From Antedon mediterranea (lineage: Eukaryota; Echinodermata; Crinoidea; Comatulida; Antedonidae), in assembly GCF_964355755.1 (NCBI RefSeq), contig NC_092675.1, forward strand, positions 13,469,312 to 13,533,311: 64,000 bases of DNA. Reading direction: 5' to 3'. Positions within the stretch are counted from its first letter, which is position 1; every line of letters begins with the position of its first letter. The notes beneath the pieces were generated by a model. It had not been told where the DNA came from. It saw only the letters and a list, made by a program, of their open reading frames with translations, and searched no databases. This document shows, piece by piece, positions 1-12,700 of this stretch. Made by a program: the position numbers and the translations under genes.

Positions 1-3000
1 CAAAAACATCAATGTGCTTAAAATCACATTATAATCCGTTTTAGACCATTTTGAGCATTTCGATAACACTTTTCACACAAAAACATCAAAGAGCACAAAA
101 TAGCTTAATATCGTATTTAAAAACTTTTTAAACCATTTTGAGCATTTCGACAAAACTTTTTCACACAAAACACCAAAGTGCTTAGAATAGCTTCAAATCG
201 CATTTGGAGACGTTTTAGACCAATTTGTGATTTTTGAAAAAACTTGTTAACATAAAATCACCAAAGTGCTTAGAATAGCTTCAAATCGCATTTGGAGACG
301 TTTTAGACCATTTTGTGATTTTCGAAAAAAATTGTTAACATAAAAACATCAAAGTGTACAGAATAGCTTCAAATCGCATTTGGAGACCGTTTTAGGCCAA
401 TTTGTGATTTTCGAAAAAACTTGTTAACCTAAAAATACCAAAGTGTTTAGAATAGCTTCAAATCGCATTTGGAGACGTTTTAGACCATTTTGTGATTTTC
501 GAAAAAACTTGTTAACATAAAAACACCAAAGTGCTTAGAATAGCTTCAAATCGCATTTGGAGACATTTTAGACCAATTTGTGATTTTCTAAAAAACTTAT
601 CAACATAAAAACACCAAAGGGTTTAGAATATCTTCAAATCGCATTTGGAGACGTTTTAGACCATTTTGTGATTTTCGAAAAAACTTGTTAACATAAAAAC
701 ACCAAAGTGCTTAGAATAGCTTCAAATCGCATTTGGAGACGTTTTAGACCAATTTGTGATTTTCGAAAAAACTTATCAACATAAAAACACCAAAGGGTTT
801 AGAATAGCTTCATTTGGAGACGTTTTAGACCATTTTGTGATTTTGAAAAAACTTGTTAACATAAAAACACCAAAGTGCTTAGAATAGCTTCAAATCGCAT
901 TTGGAGACGTTTTAGACCATTTTGTGATTTTCGAAAAAACTTGTTAACATAAAAACACCAAAGTGCTTAGAATAGCTTCAAATCGTATTTGGAGACGTTT
1001 TAGACCATTTTGAGATTTTCGAAAAAACTTGGTTACACAAAAACATCAAAGTGCTTAAAATCACATTATAAACCGTTTTAGACCATTTTGAGCATTTCGA
1101 TAACACTTTTCACACAAAAACATCAAAGAGCACAAAATAGCTTAATATCGTATTTAAAAACGTTTTAGACCATTTTGAGAATTTAGACAAAACTTTTTCA
1201 CACAAAACACCAAAGTGCTTAGAATAGCTTCAAATCGCATTTGGATACGTTTTAGAACATTTTGGGTTTTTCGAAAAAAACTGTTAACATAAAAACACCA
1301 AAGTGCTTAGAATAGCTTCAAATCGCATTTGGAGACGTTTTAGAACATTTTGTGTTCTTCGAAAAAACCTGTTAACATAAAAACACCAAAGTGCTTAGAA
1401 TAGCTTCAAATCGCATTTGGAGACGTTTTAGACCATTTTGTGATTTTTGAAAAAACTTGTTAACATGAAAACACCAAAGTGCTTAGAATAGCTTCAAATC
1501 ACATTTGGAGACGTTTTAGACCATTTTGTGATTTTCGAAAAAACTTGTTAACATAAAAACACGAAAGTGGTTAGAATAGCTTCAAATCGCATTTGGAAAC
1601 GTTTTAGACCATTTTGTGATTTTCGAAAAAGATTGTTAACATAAAAACACCAAAGTGCTTAGAATCACAATATAAACCGTTTTAGACCATTTTGAGCATT
1701 TCGATAACAATTTTCACACAAAAACATCAAAGAGCACAAAATAGCTTAATATCGTATTTAAAAATGTTTTAGACCATTTTGAGCATTTGGATAAAACTTT
1801 TTCACACAAAACACCAAAGTGCTTAGAATAGCTTCAAATCGCATTTGGAGACGGTTTAGACCATTTTGTGATTTTGAAAAAACTTGTTAACATAAAAACA
1901 CCAAAGTGCTTAGAATAGCTTCAAATCGCATTTGGAGACGTTTTAGACCATTTTGTGATTTTCGAAAGAACTTGTTAACATAAAAACACCAAAGTGCTTA
2001 GAATAGCTTCAAATCGTATTTGGAGACGTTTTAGACCATTTTGAGATTTTCGAAAAAACTTGGTTACACAAAAACATCAAAGTGCTTAAAATCACATTAT
2101 AGACCGTTTTAGACCATTTTGAACATTTCGATAACACTTTTCACACAAAAACATCAAAGAGCACAAAATAGCTTAATATCGTATTTAAAAACGTTTTAGA
2201 CCATTTTGAGCATTTCGACAAAACTTTTTCACACAAAACACCAAAGTGCTTAGAATAGCTTCAAATCGCATTTGGAGACGTTTTAGACCAATTTGTGCAT
2301 TTCGATGAAACTTGATTACACAAAAACATCAACGTGCTTAAAATGACATTATAAACCGTTTTAGACCATTTTGAGCATTTCGATAACACTTTTCACACAA
2401 AAACATCAAAGAGCACAAAATAGCTTAATATCGTATTTAAAAACGTTTTAGACCATTTTGAGCATTTAGACAAAACTTTTTCACACAAAACACCAAAGTG
2501 CTTAGAATAGCTTCAAATCGCATTTGGAGACGTTTTAGACCATTTTGTGATTTTTGAAAAAACTTGTTAACATAAAAACACCAAAGTGCTTAGAATAGCT
2601 TCAAATCACATTTGGAGACGTTTTAGACCATTTTGTGATTTTCGAAAAAACTTGTTAACATAAAAACACCAAAGTGCTTAGAATAGCTTCAAATCGTATT
2701 TGGAGACGTTTTAGACCATTTTGTGATTTTGAAAAAACTTGGTTACACAAAAACATCAAAGTGCTTAAAATCACATTATAAACCGTTTTAGACCATTTTG
2801 AACATTTCGATAACACTTTTCACACAAAAACATCAAAGAGCACAAAATAGCTTAATATCGTATTTAAAAACGTTTTAGACCATTTTGAGCATTTCGACAA
2901 AACTTTTTCACACAAAACACCAAAGTGCTTAGAATAGCTTCAAATCGCATTTGGAGACGTTTTAGACCAATTTGTGCATTTCGATGAAACTTGATTACAC

Positions 3001-6000
3001 AAAAACATCAAAGTGCTTAAAATCACATTATAAACCGTTTTAGACCATTTTGAGCATTTCGATAACACTTTTCACACAAAAACATCAAAGAGCACAAAAT
3101 AGCTTAATATCGTATTTAAAAACGTTTTAGACCATTTTGAGCATTTAGACAAAACTTTTTCAGACAAAACACCAAAGTGCTTAGAATAGCTTCAAATCGC
3201 ATTTGGAGACGTTTTAGACCATTTTGTGCATTTCGATGAAACTTGGTTACACAAAAACATCAAAGTGCTTAAAATCACATTATAAATCGTTTTAGACCAT
3301 TTTGAGCATTTCGACAAAACTTTTTCACACAAAATACCAAAGTGCTTAGAATAGCTTCAAATCGCATTTGGAGACGTTTTAGACCATTTTGTGATTTTCG
3401 AAAAAACTTTTTAACATAAAAACACCAAAGTGCTTAGAATAGCTTCAAATCACATTTGGAGACATTTTAGACCATAAGTGCTTAGAATCACATTATAAAC
3501 CGTTTTAGACCATTTTGAGCATTTCGATAACAATTTTCACACAAAAACATCAAAGAGCACAAAATAGCTTAATATCGTATTTAAAAATGTTTTAGACCAT
3601 TTTGAGCATTTAGATAAAACTTTTTCACACAAAACACCAAAGTGCTTAGAATAGCTTCAAATCGCATTTGGAGACGTTTTAGACCAATTTGTGATTTTTG
3701 AAAAAACTTGTTAACATAAAAACACCAAAGTGCTTAGAATAGCTTCAAATCACATTTGGAGACGTTTTAGACCATTTTGTGATTTTGAACAAACTTGTTA
3801 ACATAAAAACACCAAAGTGCTTAGAATAGCTTCAAATCGTATTTGGAGACGTTTTAGACCTTTTTGAGATTTTCGAAAAAACTTGGTTACACAAAAACAT
3901 CAAAGTGCTTAAAATCACATTATAAACCGTTTTAGACCATTTTGAGCATTTCGATAACACTTTTCACACAAAAACATCAAAGAGCACAAAATAGCTTAAT
4001 ATCGTATTTAAAAACGTTTTAGACCATTTTGAGCATTTCGACAAAACTTTTTCACACAAAACACCAAAGTGCTTAGAATAGCTTCAAATCGCATTTGGAG
4101 ACGTTTTAGACCAATTTGTGCATTTCGATGAAACTTGATTACACAAAAACATCAAAGTGCTTAAAATCACATTATAAACCGTTTTAGACCATTTTGAGCA
4201 TTTCGATAACACTTTTCACACAAAAACATCAAAGAGCACAAAATAGCTTAATATCGTATTTAAAAACGTTTTAGACCATTTTGAGCATTTAGACAAAACT
4301 TTTTCACACAAAACACCAAAGTGCTTAGAATAGCTTCAAATCGCATTTGGAGACGTTTTAGACCATTTTGTGCATTTCGATGAAACTTGGTTACACAAAA
4401 ACATCAAAGTGCTTAAAATCACATTATAAATCGTTTTAGACCATTTTGTGATTTTCGAAAAAACTTTTTAACATAAAAACACCAAAGTGCTTAGAATAGC
4501 TTCAAATCACATTTGGAGACATTTTAGACCATTTTGTGATTTTCGAAAAAACTTGTTAACATAAAAACACGAAAGTGCTTAGAATAGCTTCAAATCGCAT
4601 TTGGAAACGTTTTAGACCATTTTGTGATTTTCGAAAAAACTTTTTAACATAAAAACACGAAAGTGCTTAGAATCACATTATAAACCGTTTTAGACCATTT
4701 TGAGCATTTCGATAACAATTTTCACACAAAAACATCAAAGAGCACAAAATAGCTTAATATCGTATTTAAAAATGTTTTAGACCATTTTGAGCATTTAGAT
4801 AAAACTTTTTCACACAAAACACCAAAGTGCTTAGAATAGCTTCAAATCGCATTTGGAGACGTTTTAGACCATTTTGTGATTTTTGAAAAAACTTGTTAAC
4901 ATAAAAATACCAAAGTGCTTAGAATAGCTTCAAATCACATTTGGAGATGTTTTAGACCATTTTGTGATTTTTGAAAAAACTTGTTAACATAAAAACACCA
5001 AAGTGCTTAGAATAGCTTCAAATCACATTTGGAGACGTTTTAGACCATTTTGTGATTTTCGAAAAAACTTGTTAACATAAAAACACGAAAGTGCTTAGAA
5101 TAGCTTCAAATCGCATTTGGAAACGTTTTAGACCATTTTGTGATTTTCAAAAAAGATTGTTAACATAAAAACACCAAAGTGCTTAGAATCACAATATAAA
5201 CCGTTTTAGACCATTTTGAGCATTTCGATAACAATTTTCACACAAAAACATCAAAGAGCACAAAATAGCTTAATATCGTATTTAAAAATGTTTTAGACCA
5301 TTTTGAGCATTTAGATAAAACTTTTTCACACAAAACACCAAAGTGCTTAGAATAGCTTCAAATCGCATTTGGAGACGGTTTAGACCATTTTGTGATTTTG
5401 AAAAAACTTGTTAACATAAAAACACCAAAGTGCTTAGAATAGCTTCAAATCGTATTTGGAGACGTTTTAGACCATTTTGAGATTTTCGAAAAAACTTGGT
5501 TACACAAAAACATCAAAGTGCTTAAAATCACATTATAAACCGTTTTAGACCATTTTGAACATTTCGATAACACTTTTCACACAAAAACATCAAAGAGCAC
5601 AAAATAGCTTAATATCGTATTTAAAAACGTTTTAGACCATTTTGAGCATTTCGACAAAACTTTTTCACACAAAACACCAAAGTGCTTAGAATAGCTTCAA
5701 ATCGCATTTGGAGACGTTTTAGACCAATTTGTGCATTTCGATGAAACTTGATTACACAAAAACATCAACGTGCTTAAAATCACATTATAAACCGTTTTAG
5801 ACCATTTTGAGCATTTCGATAACACTTTTCACACAAAAACATCAAAGAGCACAAAATAGCTTAATATCGTATTTAAAAACGTTTTAGACCATTTTGAGCA
5901 TTTAGACAAAACTTTTTCACACAAAACACCAAAGTGCTTAGAATAGCTTCAAATCGCATTTGGAGACGTTTTAGACCATTTTGTGCATTTCGATGAAACT

Positions 6001-9000
6001 TGGTTACACAAAAACATCAAAGTGCTTAAAATCACATTATAAATCGTTTTAGACCATTTTGAGCATTTCAACAAAACTTTTTCACACCAAATACCAAAGG
6101 GCTTAGAATAGCTTCAAATCTTATTTGGAGACGTTTTAGACCATTTTGTGATTTTCGAAAAAACTTTTTAACATAAAAACACCAAAGTGCTTAGAATAGC
6201 TTCAAATCACATTTGGAGACGTTTTAGACCATTTTGTGATTTTCGAAAAAACTTGTTAACATAAAAACACGAAAGTGCTTAGAATAGTTTCAAATCGCAT
6301 TTGGAAACGTTTTAGACCATTTTGTGATTTTCGAAAAAAATTGTTAACATAAAAACACCAAAGTGCTTAGAATCACATTATAAACCGTTTTAGACCATTT
6401 TGAGCATTTCGATAACAATTTTCACACAAAAACATCAAAGAGCACAAAATAGCTTAATATCGTATTTAAAAATGTTTTAGACCATTTTGAGCATTTAGAT
6501 AAAACTTTTTCACACAAAACACCAAAGTGCTTAGAATAGCTTCAAATCGCATTTGGAGACCTTTTAGACCATTTTGTGATTTTTGAAAAAACTTGTTAAC
6601 ATAAAAACACCAAAGTGCTTAGAATAGCTTCAAATCACATTTGGAGACGTTTTAGACCATTTTGTGATTTTCGAAAAAACTTGTTAACATAAAAACACGA
6701 AAGTGCTTAGAATAGCTTCAAATCGCATTTGGAAACGTTTTAGACCATTTTGTGATTTTTGAAAAAACTTGTTAACATAAAAACACCAAAGTGCTTAGAA
6801 TAGCTTCAAATCACATTTGGAGACGTTTTAGACCATTTTGTGATTTTCGAAAAAACTTGTTAACATAAAAACACGAAAGTGCTTAGAATAGCTTCAAATC
6901 GCATTTGGAAACGTTTTAGACCATTTTGTGATTTTCGAAAAAACTTGTTAACATAAAAACACGAAAGTGCTTAGAATAGCTTCAAATCGCATTTGGAAAC
7001 GTTTTAGACCATTTTGTGATTTTCGAAAAAAATTGTTAACATAAAAACACCAAAGTGTTTAGAATAGCTTCAAATCGCATTTGGAGACGTTTTAGACCAA
7101 TTTGTGATTTTCGAAAAAACTTATCAACATAAAAACACCAAAGGGATTAGAATAGCTTCAAATCGCATTTGGAGACGTTTTAGACCATTTTGTGATTTTG
7201 AAAAAAATTGTTAACATAAAAACACCAAAGTGCTTAGAATAGCTTCAAATCGCATTTGGAGACGTTTTAGACCATTTTGTGATTTTCGAAAAAACTTGTT
7301 AACATAAAAACACCAAAGTGCTTAGAATAGCTTCAAATCGTATTTGGAGACGTTTTAGACTATTTTGAGATTTTCGAAAAAACTTGGTTACACAAAAACA
7401 TCAAAGTGCTTAAAATCACATTATAAACCGTTTTAGACCATTTTGAGCATTTCGATAACACTTTTCACACAAAAACATCAAAGAGCACAAAATAGCTTAA
7501 TATCGTATTTAAAAACGTTTTAGACCATTTTGAGCAATTCGACAAAACTTTTTCACACAAAACACCAAAGTGCTTAGAATAGCTTCAAATCGCATTTGGA
7601 GACGTTTTAGACCAATTTGTGCATTTCGATGAAACTTGATTACACAAAAACATCAAAGTGCTTAAAATCACATTATAAACCGTTTTAGACCATTTTGAGC
7701 ATTTCGATAACACTTTTCACACAAAAACATCAAAGAGCACAAAATAGCTTAATATCGTATTTAAAAACGTTTTAGACCATTTTGAGCATTTAGACAAAAC
7801 TTTTTCACACAAAACACCAAAGTGCTTAGAATAGCTTCAAATCGCATTTGGAGACGTTTTAGACCATTTTGTGCATTTCGATGAAACTTGGTTACACAAA
7901 AACATCAAAGTGCTTAAAATCACATTATAAATCGTTTTAGACCATTTTGAGCATTTCGACAAAACTTTTTCACACAAAATACCAAAGTGCTTAGAATAGC
8001 TTCAAATCGCATTTGGAGACGTTTTAGACCATTTTGTGATTTTCGAAAAAACTTTTTAACATAAAAACACCAAAGTGCTTAGAATAGCTTCAAATCACAT
8101 TTGGAGACGTTTTAGACCATAAGTGCTTAGAATCACATTATAAACCGTTTTAGACCATTTTGAGCATTTCGATAACAATTTTAACACAAAAACATCAAAG
8201 AGCACAAAATAGCTTAATATCGTATTTAAAAATGTTTTAGACCATTTTGAGCATTTAGATAAAACTTTTTCACACAAAACACCAAAGTGCTTAGAATAGC
8301 TTCAAATCGCATTTGGAGACGTTTTAGACCAATTTGTGATTTTTGAAAAAACTTGTTAACATAAAATCACCAAAGTGCTTAGAATAGCTTCAAATCACAT
8401 TTGGAGACGTTTTAGACCATTTTGTGATTTTGAACAAACTTGTTAACATAAAAACACCAAAGTGCTTAGAATAGCTTCAAATCGCATTTGGAGACGTTTT
8501 AGACCATTTTGTGATTTTCGAAAAAACTTGTTAACATAAAAACACGAAAGTGCTTAGAATAGCTTCAAATCGCATTTGGAAACGTTTTAGACCATTTTGT
8601 GATTTTCGAAAAAAATTGTTAACATAAAAACACCAAAGTGCTTAGAATCACATTATAAACCGTTTTAGACCATTTTGAGCATTTCGATAACAATTTTCAC
8701 ACAAAAACATCAAAGAGCACAAAATAGCTTAATATCGTATTTAAAAATGTTTTAGACCATTTTGAGCATTTAGATAAAACTTTTTCACACAAAACACCAA
8801 AGTGCTTAGAATAGCTTCAAATCGCATTTGGAGACGTTTTAGACCATTTTGTGATTTTTGAAAAAACTTGTTAACATAAAAACACCAAAGTGCTTAGAAT
8901 AGCTTCAAATCACATTTGGAGACGTTTTAGACCATTTTGTGATTTTCGAAAAAACTTTTTAACATAAAAACACCAAAGTGCTTAGAATAGCTTCAAATCA

Positions 9001-9255
9001 CATTTGGAGACGTTTTAGACCATTTTGTGATTTTTGAAAAAACTTGTTAACATAAAAACACGAAAGTGCTTAGAATAGCTTCAAATCGCATTTGGAAACG
9101 TTTTAGACCATTTTGTGATTTTCGAAAAAGATTGTTAACATAAAAACACCAAAGTGCTTAGAATCACATTATAAACCGTTTTAGACCATTTTGAGCATTT
9201 CGATAACAATTTTCACACAAAAACATCAAAGAGCACAAAATAGCTTAATATCGTA
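1..9255. repeat. Satellite array, left segment (A/B/C monomers)
   Basis: The stretch is tandem satellite from the first base up to the retrotransposon. Type A monomers repeat every 88 bp, for example from 524 to 612, and carry a ttttcgaaaa stretch followed by gttaaca. A type B monomer starts at 1044 and is 77 bp; the type C monomer that follows at 1121 is 87 bp and leads back into type A at 1208. All types share gttttagaccattttg. Runs of A (about 180-1030, 1208-1640 and 6500-7370) alternate with B-C pairs. Apparent short reverse-strand ORFs here, such as 8095-8277, are only repeat translated in one frame. I see no gene. The sequence is AT-rich with many short A and T tracts. I do not recognise the satellite family. 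Confidence 0.97.
9251..9255. repeat. Left target-site duplication of the BEL/Pao insertion
   Basis: The bases tcgta lie immediately before the TGTAAC start of the 5' LTR and recur directly after the 3' LTR at 16369-16373. A 5-bp duplication is usual for BEL/Pao integrases. The site is in the AT-rich middle of a type C satellite monomer (taatatcgtatttaaaa in unoccupied copies). Confidence 0.93.
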
Positions 9256-9403
9256 TGTAACTGCAGCCTACTTACAGGAGGCCCTCTAGAGCTCAGATAG
9301 ATAAAAAGTGATAAGAGAGAATAAGACATTTTTTATGACATAAAGTTTAGAGATAATCATTGTTAAAAGTATCTTTACCATAGGCTCCAATAAGGCTACA
9401 AGG

Positions 9404-9411
9404 TATTTATA
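9404..9411 (+). promoter_or_regulatory. Possible TATA box in the 5' LTR
   Basis: The sequence tatttata lies in the first third of the LTR, about 270 bp before the polyadenylation hexamers, which would suit a U3 promoter. It is a weak motif in AT-rich DNA. BEL/Pao promoters may instead rely on an initiator, so this is only a candidate. Confidence 0.22.
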
Positions 9412-9679
9412 CATGGTTATTCATGTGATTGTAATTATAACTTATGACTTGTATTTTTAATTAGTTGAGTTTTACTTCATTGCTGAGAGCTAGCCCTAGG
9501 CCTTAGGGTACCATGTTCCCCGGCCCCATGAGTCAGACCTGTGCTTGTCTGCCTGTACGATGATGATATGATTAGGCCTACATTGTAATGCTAATCTTTG
9601 TTTTATTATAGTTTTCACGGTGTTTATTCAAGTTGCTAATGATACTGTAATTTGTAGAGATACAAGAGATAGTTCAGAG

Positions 9680-9689
9680 AATAAATAAA
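9680..9689 (+). promoter_or_regulatory. Polyadenylation hexamers in the 5' LTR
   Basis: Two overlapping AATAAA motifs (9680-9685 and 9684-9689) sit 57 bp before the LTR end. In this LTR they would have to be bypassed by transcripts starting in the same LTR; the equivalent copy at 16302-16311 would act at the 3' end. Confidence 0.6.
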
Positions 9690-9724
9690 GGAACATCAGT
9701 ATCTACAAAATTTGTAATTTATTT

Positions 9725-12700
9725 ATGATGGACGCCTACGGTAACAGTGAAAACTTTGCTGATGAAAACTCAATGAATCTAAGAGAACAGAGTGAGAGAC
9801 GCCCTACAGCTAAGGCCCTGTCAATTAGCATTGCTACTGAAGTAAAGCTGTTGACTCAAACTCAGAGAAAGGCTCAAGAAGCATCAAGTGAACTAGAAGA
9901 TGTTCCAAGCGACGAATTTGAGATACAAACTGCATTATGCAAAGCTAAAGCTGCATTAAAGGAATATAGTGATGCTTGGTGCGTATTGAATAAATTGTAT
10001 GCACAAGATAGAGATGGTATTCATCGCAAAGATCACCTGGAGAATGAGAACATATATCTCACCATTACCAACTCCATCCAAGCTAGTATAACAAGCGCTA
10101 TGGATAGGGCACATGCATTAGCCCTGGAGTGTCAAGCCTCAAAATCTGCAGCATCAAGGAGTTCATGTCGATCTATTGTTAGCATTAAAGCTCAAGCTGT
10201 GGCGAATGCTGCTGCAGCCAACAAAACTGCTCAATTTGCTGAAAAAATGGCTAAACAGAAAGCAGACCTTACAGCAAAGGAAGCGGAAATGGAAATTAAG
10301 AAAGCAGAAGCAAGGCTTGAAGAAATAAGGCGGGAAGCACAGCAAAGAACAGAACATGCCAAAGCTGAAGCAGAGTTCAAAGTTTTAGAGGCTAAACAAG
10401 CTGCAGCTGTAGAGAATGCACGAGTTGATGCAATTCAACAGGAAATTCAGAACGGATATGGAGAAATTATGACCACCCCACACCAAACCTCAAATGATCA
10501 TGCACTAAGGTTTCGCAACCTAACCAAACCTCAACCTCTAATGACACAGACACAAGCAACAACAGCCCAATCGACAATGCCTCAAAATCAATCTAGCAGT
10601 ACCACAGACTTAAACGCTTTAGCAGAAGCCTTTTCTTCAGCCTTCAGTATGAACCGCATACCAGCACCAGAGCCACCAATATTTGATGGCGATCCTCTTA
10701 AGTACTATGATTGGAACGCATCCTTTAGATGTTTAATCGAAAATAAAGGAATTTCTAAGGAAGACAGAATTCACTACCTTAAGAGATACATAGGAGGCCC
10801 AGCAAAGGAAGTTGTCAGTGGATACTTTCTGCTACAAGGTGAACATGCTTATGAAAACGCTAAAGCAGTTTTAGAAAAAAGATATGGAAATCCATTTATA
10901 GTTTCCGAAGCATTTAGAGACAAATTAGACAGCTGGCCAAGGATTCAAGCAAGAGATTACAATGGCCTTAGGCGACTCTCTGACTTTCTGAACCAATGCA
11001 ACATAGCAATGAGAGAAATGAAAGGCTTGGAAGTTCTTAATGACAGCAGAGAAAACCGGAAAATTCTTCAAAAATTACCAGATTGGTTAGTGAATAGATG
11101 GCGAAGAAACGCAGTGAGCGCTATGCAAATCAAGGGTAGTTATCCAACATTCAATGACTTTTCCACATTTTTGACGACCGAAGCTGAAATTGTTTGCGAT
11201 CCTGTTACCTTAATACCAGAAAATGAAACAAAATTCACAGAGAAAAGTTCAAGATATCGAAACCAATCTCAAACGCTAGCCACCAGTATCAGTGGAATGC
11301 CATCATGCTTCATGTGTAAAATGAATAACCATCACCTAATTGACTGCAGAGCGTTTGCCAGAAAACCCGATACCGAAAAACAGCAATACATCAAGCAAAA
11401 TGGTCTATGTTTCAGCTGCTTACAACATGGCCATGTGTCAAGGAACTGTAACCAGAAAAGTATTTGTAAAATTTGCCAAAGGAGACATCCAACAAGTCTC
11501 CATGTAAAGGAGAGAGATCCGGCTAACGAGATTGACGCCGCGACACAGCCGAATGTTGACGCTAAGTCTGAAGTAGTACAATCAGTAAAGACTTCAAATG
11601 TAAAGGAGAGAGATCAGGCTAACGAGATTGACGCCGAGACTCGGCTGAATGGTGACGCTAAGTCTGAAGTGGTAAAATCAGTAAAGACTTCAAACTGCAA
11701 AAATGTCCGCAGAAACACAAACAACACAATGTCTTCAATGATAGTTCCCGTCTGGATATCCAATGAACATAAACCTGAAAAGGAACATCTTGTATATGCC
11801 CTATTAGACACACAATCCGACACAACCTTTGTGCTAGAAGATACTGCAAACCAAATTGGTGCAAGTTGCGAACCAGCAACACTAAGATTGACTACGATGA
11901 CGTCTAAAAGGGAAGTCGTATCTTGCAAGAAGTATAACAACCTAATGATTAGAGGTTTCTTTGAAGAAACAAAAATTCAGCTACCAACGGCATATACTAG
12001 AGAATACATACCAGTTGACCAATCACATATTCCTACACCCGAAAAGACGAGATGTTATGCTCATCTACAAAGGATAAGTCAACAGATACCATCTAGACAA
12101 AACTGTGAAATAGGGTTGCTTATTGGGTATAACGTTCCACAGGCTCTGGCACCCATAGACCATATTTCAGGAAATGGAAATGAACCATTCGCTATCAAAA
12201 CTCAATTGGGTTGGAGTGTTGTAGGAGGAGGAGCTGAGACATCTTATGTTCCTCAAGATAAAATCGGTCACAGTCATAGAGTAATGGTGAAGGAAATTCC
12301 AAACGATCTACACTTAACGTACGAATCTAATTTGAAATCGGAACCAACCAAAGAAGTTCACTATGTCTTAAAAACAGCTGTTAAAGAAATAGTTACTCCA
12401 TTAGATGCAATAAGAGCCTTGGAGTACGACTTCACGGAGAAAGTTACAAGAGACACAGTTCTCTCTCAAGAAGACATGCAGTTTATGGATACTCTAAAAA
12501 AGGAAGTCCATATCAATGAAGACCGACATATCGAAATGCCATTACCCTTTAAAAAGAGGCCAGTATTACCGAATAACAGAATTTGTGTACTGCATCGATT
12601 GAACCACCTAAAACGACGTTTCCTGACGAATGAGAAGTACTTTGAAGATTATCAAAAATTTATGACAGAAATACTTCAAAATGGAGATGCCGAGAAAGTA

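Larger units (their letters stand above)
9256..9746 (+). repeat. 5' LTR of the BEL/Pao element
   Basis: This 491-bp repeat begins TGTAAC and ends GTAACA, so it has the usual short inverted TGT/ACA ends. It matches 15878-16368 at a constant offset of 6622 bp, with no difference that I can find by eye. It should hold the promoter, transcription start and polyadenylation signal. Overlapping AATAAA hexamers are at 9680-9689, and a TATA-like tatttata lies at 9404-9411. If the hexamers define the end of R, U5 is short. Unusually, the last 22 bp contain the first two ATG codons of the gag-pol ORF. Confidence 0.96.

Noticed and set aside
8095-8277. Reverse-strand ORF of 60 codons in satellite
   Set aside because: It is made only of B, C and A monomer sequence with repeated SKCSKWSKT-type peptide; its length is chance in one repeat frame and it varies between copies.
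9490-9515. Hairpin ccctaggccttaggg in the LTR as a terminator
   Set aside because: The stem is only about 5 bp and a bacterial-type terminator has no role here; it may be chance.
9256-9746. Shortening the LTR to end before the TGG at 9729
   Set aside because: The 3' copy continues to 16368, ends in CA and is followed directly by the exact target duplication, so the full 491 bp is the LTR.
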